A stretch of DNA of 60,578 nt, from positions 1 through 60,578 of the forward strand of contig MPUH01000366.1 of NCBI GenBank assembly GCA_001970955.1. The letters are read 5' to 3'. This document shows positions 12,404 to 22,907 of this stretch, in pieces (position 1 is the stretch's first letter; every line of letters begins with the position of its first letter). A program made the position numbers and the translations under genes. Source of the DNA: Stentor coeruleus. Lineage: Eukaryota; Ciliophora; Heterotrichea; Heterotrichida; Stentoridae. The notes below the pieces were generated by a model, which was given only the letters and a program-made list of their open reading frames with translations, made no database searches and was not told the DNA's origin.

Positions 12404-14092
12404 TTAGTTTAAACAGCTAACTCTATTTTCTTTAGCTAGTCTAAAACATTCTTTACGATTTTCAAGCTCTGCTAGCTTTCCTCGTATATCTTGTCTAGAC
12501 TTCTCATACCCAGTTTGCCATATTTCACAGTTCATATCATAATTACAAATTCCACTTTGCCTTAAAGCTAGTTGTTCATATTCAAAACAAACTTTCCACA
12601 AGTTTTGTTTAATTTCATATATTTTCTCAAAACTCCTTTTCTCTTTAATCCTCCGAAACTCTTTTTTCCAATAAACAACATTATGTCTTGCCAAGAATCC
12701 TTTAATAACTTTTTGTATCATCACAATTTTCTGATAAAAAATACTATAATCTTTACCTGAAAATTTCAATTTATGTTCACGGCGTTTGTTGACCATAAGT
12801 GGATACCAGTGTTTAAGCCTTTGTAAATAATAGACTTTTCTAAAACCAGCGAATTTTACAAACAAAGCTTTTTTCCTAGCTAAAAACCCTCTAATAAATT
12901 TTTGTATTATGATAACTTTTTTAATAAGTTCCCTTTGCCTTTTTAGTTTATAAGTGTTTTGTATAATTAAACAAGAATGGATAACTTTAATCCGATCAGG
13001 TAAGTTCAAATTTTCATCAAAATACATGTTTTGTAAGTCAAATAAAACCTCAGGTTGCATATGCAAACTTTTCAATGTTTTAACAGTAGATAACATATAA
13101 TTATTCTGAGATTTAGCCCAAGGATTTACAGCTGAGAACTTTTCATAGTTTCTTGCCCTAAGTGCTTTAAGTACAGGGTTTTTATTCCTCCCAATCCTCT
13201 CAATTCCTTCAGCATTTCTCTCATAATAATTACCCCTAAAGGTTTTGATATTTTTTTCAACCTCAGCATTCATATTCAACATCATTTTTACAAATGGCTC
13301 AAGATAGTCAGGCTCAGGTAGCGGTTGAGTTTTTTTTATAGGCGACAAAGACTTTTTCTGTGGAATCGTGCTTTTAGATTTTTTATTTGTTATCATAACC
13401 GCTATGTTTGGGGATAAAGAACTAAGACCTTCTACAATTGCATGTTTTTGCCTTGAAATTTCGTTTAAATATAAACCCCGACTATGTTTTACACATAAAA
13501 ACATAGGCAAATAAGGATTAAGGATTTCTCCTAAAAGGCAACAGTCTAAAGCTTTTACTATTGATGAATAGTTTTCACGCCAGGTTTGAGGATTAACAGT
13601 TAAAGTTGGGAGATTTACATATGCCTGCCCTTTATCGTTAATATTTATAAGAGTATTTTCTTGATTCACCCTTACACTCATAACTTTTTGCACATGGATT
13701 TCAGATAAGTTTAAATCAGAATCTGAAGGCTCGTCTTCAAACTGTAAGTTTATCCTGAGGATTTTCTTTGAAATTTTTTCAAGTTGCTTTTTTTGAATAA
13801 TTGAATCTATTTTATACCCTTGTAAACCTGATAATAAACTTTCTTCTTTAGAGTATCTACATTCTTCTTTGAATTCTGACTCGCTTATTGTTTTTTCAGC
13901 ATAAAAAGTTTGAACACGAAGTTTTCCTGTTTTCCGGTCTGATAAGGATTTTAGTATAGCAATATCTTCTGATCTAGAGATTATTATTCTTGATAGTTCT
14001 CCTATATGATGGTTTTGTTGAACTAATTCTTTCATGGCAATAGGATTTTGAGGTTTTTTTGAAATTACTACTTGTTTGTTTTTTATCGACAT
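12404..14092 (-). CDS. IQ-motif (calmodulin-binding) protein
   Basis: A basic 562-residue protein with two clear IQ motifs in the C-terminal half: IIIQKFIRGFLARKKALF near residue 390 and VMIQKVIKGFLARHNVVYW about 60 residues later. IQ motifs bind calmodulin or centrin-like EF-hand proteins. No motor, RhoGAP or other catalytic domain is visible, so this is likely a structural or adaptor protein of the cortex or cilia, but that is inference. I chose the ATG at 14092 because an AT-rich leader ending in AATAAA directly precedes it; an upstream in-frame ATG at 14236 would add 48 hydrophobic, low-complexity residues that look like translated leader. It converges tail-to-tail with the SAC1 gene. Confidence 0.75.
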   Translation of the reverse strand: MSIKNKQVVISKKPQNPIAMKELVQQNHHIGELSRIIISRSEDIAILKSLSDRKTGKLRVQTFYAEKTISESEFKEECRYSKEESLLSGLQGYKIDSIIQKKQLEKISKKILRINLQFEDEPSDSDLNLSEIHVQKVMSVRVNQENTLININDKGQAYVNLPTLTVNPQTWRENYSSIVKALDCCLLGEILNPYLPMFLCVKHSRGLYLNEISRQKHAIVEGLSSLSPNIAVMITNKKSKSTIPQKKSLSPIKKTQPLPEPDYLEPFVKMMLNMNAEVEKNIKTFRGNYYERNAEGIERIGRNKNPVLKALRARNYEKFSAVNPWAKSQNNYMLSTVKTLKSLHMQPEVLFDLQNMYFDENLNLPDRIKVIHSCLIIQNTYKLKRQRELIKKVIIIQKFIRGFLARKKALFVKFAGFRKVYYLQRLKHWYPLMVNKRREHKLKFSGKDYSIFYQKIVMIQKVIKGFLARHNVVYWKKEFRRIKEKRSFEKIYEIKQNLWKVCFEYEQLALRQSGICNYDMNCEIWQTGYEKSRQDIRGKLAELENRKECFRLAKENRVSCLN

Positions 14093-14852
14093 TTTATTAA
14101 GAAAATCTTTTTTAAGTTTCCAAAAGAAAAATAAGTTCAGATTTTTTATGTGATAAAAAGAGAAAGAAGGAAGAATAGGAAAAGTTTCAGTATAAATTGG
14201 AATATATTGTTTGGGGAAAATATATTTTTTAATCAAGGAGCATTTGGGAAATTTATAGATGTGTTGAATATTTTTAATCAGATTTTAAGAAATGAGAAAG
14301 CTTTGTTGCTTATAATGAAAGAGGAATAGTAATCTATCATTATAGGAATTTATTCCAAGTATTGAATTAGATAAAATAAATAAGTTTTTCTTACAATAAA
14401 ATTAAAACTTGTGCTAATTGGTTATGATATTATAAGTTAACCTTTGTTAAGACGTACTTAACTTGATTATATGAAAAATGATTTAATGCTACACAGTTTA
14501 AGATAAAAAGTTTTCTAAAAAGAGAAATGCTTTTTTTTATTTTTGGATGGATAAGAGAAGTTTTTAGAATTAAAGGTAAATATCTTCAGTTATAATATAT
14601 ACCCATGAATTTTGGTAACATTTTTACATCATACAAGGGCTTAAGAGATGATACTAAATTAGAGAGAATTTTGGTATTGCCATTTTCGATATCACTTCAA
14701 GAAATACTTATAAAAATATGCCTAAATATCATTGAGATTTAGTTAGCTTTGGGTTAGTTGGAGGATTTCATGATTAGAATATCAAATTTCACTATCCGTT
14801 ATAGGTAATATTATTCAAAATGGGTTTAGAAATCTTAATATTATTTTATAAT
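14093..14852. other. divergent intergenic region
   Basis: Separates the IQ-motif gene (-) from the acidic secreted protein (+). It stays G-leaning throughout and, unlike most divergent gaps here, does not switch to a C-rich half. No promoter motif is recognised. Confidence 0.45.
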
Positions 14853-15428
14853 ATGAAGCTATTGAGAGGGATTTATTTTGCTTGTGTAGTTTTACAAGTT
14901 TTAGCTGTACCGACTGTGTTTTTACAAGATGAAAAAAGTGATGATCTGGCTGAAGATTTTGCAGAATTGTTAGAAGCTGAAAACTCTGATGAAATGACTG
15001 TTGAAGAGCTTGAGATTCTGCTTGATGCAGGGTATGAGTTGCTAGAATCTTTAGATGGAGAAGAAACTGTGACAATCTCTGGTGAAGACTATGATGAGGA
15101 ACAACTAGAAGAACTTTTAGTTGATATTGAAGAAGATTTAACTGTACAAAAAACTGAGGACGAAATTTCAGAAATTCTAGCTAGTTGCTTACAAGATGAT
15201 GGGACATATATAATCCCTGAAGAAGCTTGCCAGCAAATATTTGAGTTATATGAAAGCATTGTTGATTTATTAGATGAAGGTGAGACAATTTCAGTTAATG
15301 GAAATTTTTTAGAACAAAGTGATATTGAAAGTTTACTTCCTTTGTTTGAATATGTTGAGTTTGACTATTTAATTCTTTATGAAGATGGAAGTGTTGAATT
15401 GATAACAGAAGATGAAGTGTTGGAATAG
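14853..15428 (+). CDS. secreted, highly acidic protein of unknown function
   Basis: I chose the second ATG (14853) because it begins a classical signal peptide, MKLLRGIYFACVVLQVLA, with likely cleavage before PTVFLQDE. The mature part, about 170 residues, is dominated by Asp and Glu (for example LAEDFAELLEAENSDEM and EEQLEELLVDIEEDL) with leucines at heptad-like spacing. It has only two cysteines (SCLQDDGTYIIPEEAC) and no lysine-rich stretches. Such a composition suits a low-affinity Ca2+ buffer of a secretory granule or ER lumen, but I recognise no family and the role is inference. An ATG 33 nt upstream would add 11 residues before the signal. Confidence 0.6.
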   Translation: MKLLRGIYFACVVLQVLAVPTVFLQDEKSDDLAEDFAELLEAENSDEMTVEELEILLDAGYELLESLDGEETVTISGEDYDEEQLEELLVDIEEDLTVQKTEDEISEILASCLQDDGTYIIPEEACQQIFELYESIVDLLDEGETISVNGNFLEQSDIESLLPLFEYVEFDYLILYEDGSVELITEDEVLE

Positions 15429-17127
15429 ATAATTAAAAGTTTGAAAAATAATGAATTTTAGAATTAATAGGTTAATATGAATAGTATTTTATATGAATTT
15501 CGAAGATTTTAGTGGGTTTGGGTTTAGTTTTAGAGGAATTATAGCTTATTTTAAGGGTTTTTTATTAAAGAATTATATAATTTTTTTACTAGTGTAAGGC
15601 TTTATTGCTGATACTGAGAATTTGAAGAAAGATATGATAAGCTGTTTAGGCTTTGTGATGAAAATTATTTAAAAGATAGAGGGATGCTTTTTAAGGAAGG
15701 TATAAAATAGTATAAGGTGCAAAGCTAGGCTTTTAACTATTTTTCTTTAGATTTAAAATACTTTTTTTTAGCTAAAGTTATTGTTGTGACTATCAAATCT
15801 CCCCAAAAACTAATTTTTATATCTTTTAAATAAATCCTAAATCAAGTAACCTCCATGAAAAAATTTCCTAGTTTTGATTTTAACATAAAAAATTTGAAAA
15901 TTTTTGAAGAGTAAAGATCATATCATTTATAAGATTTTGATTAATCTTATGTCCTAAAATATTTCTTAAAGTCAGAAAGCAATTAAAATATAATTCATAA
16001 ACAGATTAATGATACAGTGATATAAATAAAAATTAGCTAAAGTTAATATAAAGCTACTAAATAAAATAATAGCTTCAAAAACTTGGTTTAATAATTCAAT
16101 CTCTCTCATTATCTAATAGTAAACAAGCATTAGTAAAAATTTTTTGTGCTTAAATACTAACTAATAGTGAAAAAAAAAAATTTTTTTTGTGTTTAGACCC
16201 TAACATAATTGGAGCAATCAATAGATTATTATATCAATATAAACAAATGTCTTTAAATTAAAAAAAAATGTTTTATAGTATGTTGAGAGATTTAACTATA
16301 ATGATTAAGATGATAATAAATATGATACAATTGTAGAAAACTATATTAGGATTATTGGCTGATATTTTATTGATGTGACTAGATAGGTGCGTTTTAGTTG
16401 ATTTTAGCTAATAAGGTATTGTTGCTATAATTATTTGGTACATAGGAGTTAGTTATTTTATTAATAATGGAGAATACATTAAATCATGAAAAGATAATTG
16501 AAATATATAACACTATTAAAAAAGCCAAGTGGCCCAAAAGCTTCAAAAATCACACAATAAGTATCACATCTAAAACAAAATTCCCATATCCCATCTTTAA
16601 AACTCAGCATATCAAATTCCCGCTACTGGCTAATATTTAAATAAAAATGTCACTAGTTAAAGGTTTTTGTAGCATTCTTCAAACTATATCGAGCATTATC
16701 TAATCAAAAACTACAAACCCAAAATCAATATCTTCAAATCTTCCTCTTTACCTTACTTAATATCATGAATAAATCCAAAAAATCCTTCATCATTATAATC
16801 ATATATTTAACCGGTTTATTTCAGACTATAAGTTTTATAGTAAATATCACTAATCAAAATAAATGACTATTTATTATAAAAATAATAACCTTAAAATTTC
16901 ATGACAACTTTTCATATAAAAACTTATACTATTCAAAAATTTCAGTGTTTAGTCAGTAAGATATAATCAATCTTGAATAAAGTTTTTAAGTCATAATTAA
17001 CTACCAACTCACAACCCATAATTTCAAATCAAATTTTATAATCAATTAAATAATTTTATCCAATTAAACATAAAAGCATTTAAACAAAGGTAGGATTTTC
17101 AAAAGTTTTATATTGTATTATAATATT
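15429..17127. other. 1.7 kb intergenic region
   Basis: AT-rich. Plus-strand composition moves from G-leaning to C-rich toward the DYRK gene. A 33-codon ATG frame at 16765-16866 encodes a Lys-rich start followed by a hydrophobic run; it could be a micropeptide but has no independent support. Confidence 0.45.
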
Positions 17128-18603
17128 ATGATAAGATCAAAAATTGATGAAATAAAATTTTTGAGATCCGTTGCCTTTAAGAGACCTACAACTAGTGACT
17201 TTCTTGCGAACTGTAAAATTGTTAGAAGAAAAGCCCCTTACAAAATTATGAAACTTGCTTGTGTGAATGAGTCTTCAGCTTTTAATGATTCTCAGACTAT
17301 TAACAAATCCCCTCATACAGTAAAGCATATAAATCAATTCATCCCTGAGACATCAAAATCACAAATCAGCACGCCTGTTTTTGCTAATAAACGTTCACAA
17401 CATGAAACTAGAGCTAATGAAACTGAACCTGACTCTTTTCCATACAAAACACAAGACTTTCTCGAACTCTACAAAGCTTTTCTATCAAAACATGAAGCAG
17501 TTGAAGTATTAGATTATCAATACATTTACTATTGGGGAAAAAACACTGAAAACTGTAGAAGGTCTTTAAACCTGTTTAGATTTGATGATGATCGGGGAAA
17601 TTATCTTTGTGACAAAAATGATCATATCGCTTACAGGTTTCAAATTATAAGAAATCTAGGTAAAGGAACATATGGTCAAGTCTATGAAAGTTATGATCAT
17701 AAAGAAAACACAAGTGTGGCAATAAAAATCATAAAAAACACTAAAAGATTTAACTCACAAGCTCATACTGAAATAAAAATACTCAAACTTCTGACTGAAA
17801 ACGACAAAAATGATATAAATTCTATAATGAAACTTAAAGAGTGTTTTTTGTTCCGCAACCATATTTGTATAGTAACCGAGCTTTTAGATATGAATTTGTA
17901 TGAGACTCTTAAAGTTCATAACTTTTCAAGTCTCCCTATTTCAGTTGTTAAGAATATTTCAATACAAGTTTTAATAGCTTTAAAGTATTTGAGGAAAATG
18001 AAGGTCATACATTGCGATATTAAACCTGAAAATATACTTTTTATAGGTCCTGGACAGACTAATGTGAAGCTTATTGATTTTGGTTCTAGTTGTCAAGTTA
18101 GTGAAAAACTTTTTACATATATTCAATCAAGATTTTATAGAGCTCCAGAGATAATTCTTGGTTTACCTTATGATTGTAGTATTGATATGTGGTCTTTTGG
18201 CTGTGTTTTAGCTGAATTAGTTATAGGAAAACCTTTGTTTTTAGCTGATACTGAACAAGAACTTTTATATAAAATTATTGTGAGAAAAGGACCTGTGCCT
18301 GAACATTTGTCAGCTTGTGCGGTGAAAAAACAAAAGTTCTTTGGAGACCCGGAAACTATGAAACATGAAGCTGAAAAGACTAAAAATGAAAAATTTGTTT
18401 CTTTAATAGAGATGGTTGGTAACGATTTAGCTTTGGCTGATTTAATTGATAAATGCTTGGACTGGGACCCTTATAAAAGAATAACCCCAGAGGCTGCTTT
18501 GTCCCACCCTTGGCTAAAAAATAATATTTTAGCTCCGGTCGATGTTCATCTTAGGTTCCAAAAATCTTATAAAAAGAAAAACCTTATTATTAACTGTTTA
18601 TAG
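17128..18603 (+). CDS. DYRK-family dual-specificity protein kinase
   Basis: A 491-residue protein. About 170 residues of low-complexity N-terminus precede a kinase domain. The glycine loop GKGTYGQVY is near residue 175, the lysine is in VAIKII, the catalytic loop HCDIKPEN is near residue 294 and DFG near 316. The activation loop YIQSRFYRAPE (near 330) has the Y-x-Y-like pattern and SRFYR/SPE context of DYRK2/3 and Yak1 kinases, which autophosphorylate the second tyrosine during folding and then act on Ser/Thr. The domain ends in HPWL. The segment after VRKGPVPEHLS is a typical CMGC insert. DYRKs regulate growth, cell polarity and condensate dissolution; the specific role here is unknown. An in-frame TTG upstream is not a likely start. 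Confidence 0.88.
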   Translation: MIRSKIDEIKFLRSVAFKRPTTSDFLANCKIVRRKAPYKIMKLACVNESSAFNDSQTINKSPHTVKHINQFIPETSKSQISTPVFANKRSQHETRANETEPDSFPYKTQDFLELYKAFLSKHEAVEVLDYQYIYYWGKNTENCRRSLNLFRFDDDRGNYLCDKNDHIAYRFQIIRNLGKGTYGQVYESYDHKENTSVAIKIIKNTKRFNSQAHTEIKILKLLTENDKNDINSIMKLKECFLFRNHICIVTELLDMNLYETLKVHNFSSLPISVVKNISIQVLIALKYLRKMKVIHCDIKPENILFIGPGQTNVKLIDFGSSCQVSEKLFTYIQSRFYRAPEIILGLPYDCSIDMWSFGCVLAELVIGKPLFLADTEQELLYKIIVRKGPVPEHLSACAVKKQKFFGDPETMKHEAEKTKNEKFVSLIEMVGNDLALADLIDKCLDWDPYKRITPEAALSHPWLKNNILAPVDVHLRFQKSYKKKNLIINCL

Positions 18604-18673
18604 TTTTTATATGCAATCTTACCTTTAGAAAAATTTTTTGACCATTTTATTTTATCTAAACCCAGGTATTTAA

Positions 18674-19177
18674 ATGTCGATTAAGCCGATTTTCGACTGT
18701 CTGCTGTGTTGTGAGGAAAAACTGGTTATGAAGAAAATATCAAATGACACATTGAAAAAGTACTCCGATTATCAGTTTAAACCGTTTATTGCCCAGTTCC
18801 AGCCTTTGTCATCTTTAGAACTCACTCCGATCATTACAGCTGAAATTGTGCCAAAAGCTAAAGTTAAACACTGGAGTTATTTAAAAACTAGGGAAATGTT
18901 GGAAATCGAACAGACTTATCATGACATTGAAAGGTCGATTATAAGAAAGGAAAAACCTAAGATTGAGTTTGAAGATATTGTCCATGATATATACGACCCT
19001 GATTTTTCATCAGAAGAAGAGCCAGAAAATCTTTCTAATAACAGCAGAGATCATACAAGCATGCCTATCCAAACAGTCCCTTCATCCAAAACTCTTAAAA
19101 AACCTAAAAAACCAAAAACAAGCAAAACCAAAGCAAGCCTCCAAGCTTTTGTAAAAACCTTAAAAAAAATTAAATAA
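18674..19177 (+). CDS. small protein with lysine-rich tail, unknown
   Basis: A 167-residue protein only 70 nt downstream of the DYRK stop. It begins MSIKPIFDCLLCCEEKLVMK, with a CLLCC cluster that might be palmitoylated. An acidic patch follows (DFSSEEEPENLS), and the C-terminus is strongly basic (KTLKKPKKPKTSKTKA). No known domain recognised. Codon use and length argue for a real gene. It converges with the ankyrin gene, with 38 nt between the stop codons. Confidence 0.55.
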   Translation: MSIKPIFDCLLCCEEKLVMKKISNDTLKKYSDYQFKPFIAQFQPLSSLELTPIITAEIVPKAKVKHWSYLKTREMLEIEQTYHDIERSIIRKEKPKIEFEDIVHDIYDPDFSSEEEPENLSNNSRDHTSMPIQTVPSSKTLKKPKKPKTSKTKASLQAFVKTLKKIK

Positions 19178-19215
19178 CTCTTAAAACTTGTCATTCTTAG
19201 TTAAATATATAAAAA

Positions 19216-20319
19216 CTAACTGCTCCTATCAAAATAGCTTAGAATACTTGCAAAAAACACAGTCATTCTCCCATCATCAGATCTGATATCGCTTAAAACG
19301 CTTTGTTTGTTTTCATCATCAATAATACTATTACAAAATTGAAGATTATTTGAACTCATATCATTAGCTTGGATTATATTAGGTGGGGTGAAATAATTGA
19401 TTTTAAACTTGCCTTCAATAAAAGATTTAGATTCTGTTATCCCATATTGTTCTAGTATAGTTTGAAAATATTTTATTATCTTTTCATCTTCAAGTAAAAG
19501 CAGTATATCTTCATAAACTGCATAGAAATCAACTTTAACTGTTTCGATTAAATAAACAAAGATTTTATAATGGTCTTTGTTTTTATTTAACTTACTTGCT
19601 GCAGCTGTTATAACTAAAACATTTTCATTTCTTAGATTCACTGAATGGAAATCAGCTTTGCAATGTTCAAATAAGAATTTTACCATTCTAAAACTCCCTT
19701 TCCTACAAGCGATCATTGCACAGTTTTGACCTGTGATTTCATCTTGGTAGTTTACACTGAATTCATTTGGGATTGGTCCTTTATTAACATAATAATCTAG
19801 TATAAAACTCACAATATTTATATGGTCTTTTTCAACCGCTAATTGCATAGGTGTTAGAATCCTACCCATTTTCCCATCTATTGCAAAAGTTTGATCGAAA
19901 TCAAAAGTCCCTGTGCAATTCGGCTCTTTGTTTTTCTTTTCAAATTGATTTTTATCATATATCGGCAAGTAATAATGCAAAAATTGTATCAAACCCTTAG
20001 TACAAATGAATTCAATAATAGACGTATTATATTTTTCCATTAAATCCTCAAGAGCTTCTAAACTTGCTCCAATCTCACAATGAAGATGTTTAAAAGCTTT
20101 AAATCTATCATTCAATAAAGCATAGCCTAACAAACTAACATTCATACTTCCAATACTAATAAAATTTTCATCCACAAGATTCTGATGTCTAAAGTTTTTT
20201 AAAAAATCCTTTTTTAGCTTGGTTAAATAGTCTAATCTATTTTTATCAACAGCTTCAGTAATCGCAAGTACATCAATACCTTTAGCTTTAAGATTATAAT
20301 TACTTGAACAGCAGCCCAT
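19216..20319 (-). CDS. ankyrin-repeat protein with N-terminal myristoyl/palmitoyl signal
   Basis: A 367-residue protein starting MGCCSSN. Gly2 with adjacent Cys3 and Cys4 is the standard dual N-myristoylation and palmitoylation signal, so membrane attachment is predicted. The middle contains ankyrin-type helices, for example TPMQLAVEKDHINIVSFILDY and QNCAMIACRKGSFRMVKFLF, with weaker repeats on either side. No catalytic domain is present. It is probably a membrane-anchored scaffold. Its ATG lies only 16 nt after the stop of the leucine-rich-repeat gene on the same strand. Confidence 0.78.
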   Translation of the reverse strand: MGCCSSNYNLKAKGIDVLAITEAVDKNRLDYLTKLKKDFLKNFRHQNLVDENFISIGSMNVSLLGYALLNDRFKAFKHLHCEIGASLEALEDLMEKYNTSIIEFICTKGLIQFLHYYLPIYDKNQFEKKNKEPNCTGTFDFDQTFAIDGKMGRILTPMQLAVEKDHINIVSFILDYYVNKGPIPNEFSVNYQDEITGQNCAMIACRKGSFRMVKFLFEHCKADFHSVNLRNENVLVITAAASKLNKNKDHYKIFVYLIETVKVDFYAVYEDILLLLEDEKIIKYFQTILEQYGITESKSFIEGKFKINYFTPPNIIQANDMSSNNLQFCNSIIDDENKQSVLSDIRSDDGRMTVFFASILSYFDRSS

Positions 20320-20335
20320 TTATTATCTAAAATTT

Positions 20336-21262
20336 TTAGCTATTTTTAGCTTTATCCAAAATAAACCGGATAAGCCACTTAATGTTGTTAACAGCCGTGT
20401 TTTTGCTTGGGTTCTGTTCGTTGAATCTGAATTTCATCAATTGAAATACCCCATCATTTAGTAAAGTTCCTAAAGAGTTTGATAAATAAACCCTTACAGG
20501 AAGGTTTTGTATAGAGTTTTCAATATATCCTTGTATTTCTTCAGCAAAAACTTTAGGGTCAAGGCTCTGTGCTTGCTGTCTTTCAACTTCTCCCTGTTCA
20601 AAAAACCCTCTATTCCTATCAGTAATCCCTTGTACTTCATCTATAAACTCTTCATTTTCACAATTGATAATCTGTAAGTTTAATATTGATATATTATCTT
20701 TCATTCCACTTATAAAAGCTCGTATTGCCATATTATCCCAAGGGTCACCTTGTTGTAAAATCAACTCTTTAAGCTCTTTAGCTCGAGGTAAATATTTTCC
20801 TATTATATGCATTCCAGGGTTATGAACTATACCAATATCTAATATTTGTAATAATGATATGCTTAATGTTTCAAATATTCTCTGGACACCAAGATTTTCT
20901 ATACAACATCCTCTTAAATGAAGTTCTTTAAGCTTATAACCTTGAGTAAGAAGCTCTCCTATGTATACTCCAGAACGGTCTTTGAGATTATTGAAAGAAA
21001 GATTTAAATAATCGATTGAAGATTCAGAAACTTGTAATGCTCGGATTAAGTATATGATTCCTAGATCTGTGAGATGGTTTTCGTCTAAACGAATTCCACC
21101 TTTGAAGACTGAGTTTTTTTTTAGAGCATTGGCTAAGGCTTGAATATCCTTGTCTTTTAGATTGCTAGACTGTGCTGATATTAGTGATAGCACACGTCCT
21201 GAACTATCTGTGGGGTTCTGGTTTTTCTCAAGGTATGCTATTTCCCATGCTAGGTCACTCAT
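20336..21262 (-). CDS. leucine-rich-repeat (RNI-like) protein
   Basis: A 308-residue protein made largely of 28-residue LRRs of the ribonuclease-inhibitor type: LDENHLTDLGIIYLIRAL, YLNLSFNNLKDRSGVYIGELL, ELHLRGCCIENLGVQRIFETL and ILDIGIVHNPGMHIIGKYL. A charged C-terminal region follows. Such proteins are abundant in ciliates and act as interaction scaffolds; some are axonemal. No NACHT, F-box or kinase domain is seen. It shares strand with, and sits 16 nt upstream of, the ankyrin gene, which leaves almost no room for separate termination and promoter signals. Confidence 0.78.
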   Translation of the reverse strand: MSDLAWEIAYLEKNQNPTDSSGRVLSLISAQSSNLKDKDIQALANALKKNSVFKGGIRLDENHLTDLGIIYLIRALQVSESSIDYLNLSFNNLKDRSGVYIGELLTQGYKLKELHLRGCCIENLGVQRIFETLSISLLQILDIGIVHNPGMHIIGKYLPRAKELKELILQQGDPWDNMAIRAFISGMKDNISILNLQIINCENEEFIDEVQGITDRNRGFFEQGEVERQQAQSLDPKVFAEEIQGYIENSIQNLPVRVYLSNSLGTLLNDGVFQLMKFRFNEQNPSKNTAVNNIKWLIRFILDKAKNS

Positions 21263-21478
21263 TATAACTGTTATTTAGTAATTATTATTAAAATGGTTTT
21301 GCAGAGCTTTGGATAAAAGGAAAAGTTAGAGTCGGGTTTGGATGTTGAGAGTTGGATTAGAAAGGTTTGATTTTAAAAATTTTGTTTAGGTAGTAGTTTT
21401 TAAAAATTAATATTGAAAGAATTATATATTTTATGATATAAACAGCGTTATGCTATATGGAAATTAAATAATATTATC

Positions 21479-22907
21479 TCACTGCTTCTGAGTACCCAAT
21501 CTAATCTTAAAACTCAGAGACAGATTAACTGGACCAAAAAGTGATAGAAATTCTCCAAGGTTCAAATAATTATCCCTATCCTCATCAAAATGCTCAAATA
21601 ATTCTTCAATGGACTCATACGTTAAAACTTCTTGAAGACCAGTTTTTAACTCTCTCAAATCAACAAATCCATCATTGTTAATATCAAACCTTTTAAAAAT
21701 CTCAACAAGTATTTTCTTATCAATTTTCTCATAATGCTTACTGACAATCGAAAAATTTTTTAGCACCAGTTCTGGGTTTCCAAAAATGACACCATTACGT
21801 CTACGGTTGCCGAATTTTTTTAACTCACGATGAGTTTTTTCTTTATATTTATGACGAAAACTCATAAAATCTTCAAGGTTTAGTTCATTATTCAGTTTAA
21901 AGTGATAATAAATATAAAATTCTGAAGCGATTTTCTGGAACTTTGTATATTTAATCATAGTATCATACAAATTCCTAGCCGTAGCTTTATGAGAACGATT
22001 ACAAGCCTCAGTGAAAATGTCAGCAAAATCCTTTTTCGTAGGTTCTGAAACATAAATCATTGGCAAACAAGGTTCTTGACCTAAACTCTTATTCCTCCTC
22101 CCAGCTCTATTTAAATACCCTCCCTGACTCAAAAGCCTAACCTGTTTTCCTTTTATCTCCTGTACAATTTTATTTCCTTTAAACAACTTAAAAAGTATTT
22201 TATTCCCTTCAATCCATTTAACAATCCTATATAAACNTATTCCTCCTCCCAGCTCTATTTAAATACCCTCCCTGACTCAAAAGCCTAACCTGTTTTCCTT
22301 TCATCTCCTGTACAATTTTATTTCCTTTAAACAACTTAAAAAGTATTTTATTCCCTTCAATCCATTTAACAATCCTATATAAACTTTACTCACTCTTAAC
22401 CAATTGCCCATCAAAATTATAATCAGCATTTTTAAAAATTTCAGCCAAATAGTTTTCATCATTTGAACCAACACTTTTTGATTCTCCTGTTGCAACTTTT
22501 AAACCCTTTAAAAAACATTTACACATAATTTTCATTTCATCTTTGCTCATACGATTTGAATGGTCAAAATCAAAAACCATTATAGCCAGCTCAACCTTTT
22601 CTTCAATATCTGTAATAGAATATGTTATAATCACAGCAATAAGTTCTAGAAAATTTATTGTTTTGTTTATTGTATTTGAGAAATATTTATATATAATTTC
22701 TTGTTGAATTTCGATTTGAGAATGTTTTATAAGTTTTTGGAATTCGAGAATGGATAAATTTGTATGAGGGGAATATAAGGACTCGTAAGTGTTATAGAAA
22801 CTTTTAATTGTTAGTTTTTTCCATCTTGTCAGGAAGGATAGGGAGTCGTTTACTGGAGATAAAAGAAATGACTTGTGGGAAATGTGAGGATTGATGCAGT
22901 TACCCAT
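21479..22907 (-). CDS. four-EF-hand protein with N-myristoylation signal (two exons)
   Basis: What looks like two adjacent EF-hand frames is one gene. Removing the 15-nt intron at 22375-22389 and the N-flanked duplication (148 nt) gives one 421-residue frame. The N-terminus MGNC suggests myristoylation and possibly palmitoylation. EF loops are at residues 113-124 (DFDHSNRMSKDE), 162-173 (DYNFDGQLVKSE), 354-365 (DINNDGFVDLRE) and 387-398 (DEDRDNYLNLGE). The intron falls inside the codon for the last Glu of loop 2. The 180-residue linker between the EF pairs is basic and unrecognised. The first pair has the spacing of calcineurin-B/recoverin-type sensors. A membrane-bound Ca2+ sensor is likely. 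Confidence 0.82.
22090..22384. repeat. 147-bp direct duplication around N (assembly scar)
   Basis: Bases 22090-22236 recur at 22238-22384 around an N at 22237, with a single T/C difference at 22154 versus 22302. In the EF-hand protein this is Ile versus Met. The join lies inside the intron. Confidence 0.95.
22375..22389 (-). other. 15-nt intron
   Basis: Sense strand GTAAAGTTTATATAG, A at position 10. Without splicing, the first two of its bases complete GAG and create a TAA stop directly after EF loop 2; with splicing the downstream EF-hand frame is joined in phase. Confidence 0.85.

Noticed and set aside
12404..14236. Longer start of the IQ-motif protein at 14236
   Set aside because: The extra 48 residues are low-complexity aromatic/hydrophobic sequence, and the internal ATG at 14092 has the typical A-rich leader.
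16765..16866. 33-residue peptide with signal-like hydrophobic core
   Set aside because: Such short Ile/Phe-rich frames are expected by chance in this AT-rich DNA; no second line of evidence.
22301..22495. Separate 64-codon gene on the minus strand
   Set aside because: It lies in another frame of the EF-hand gene and its duplicated segment; the intron-joined EF-hand frame explains the region.
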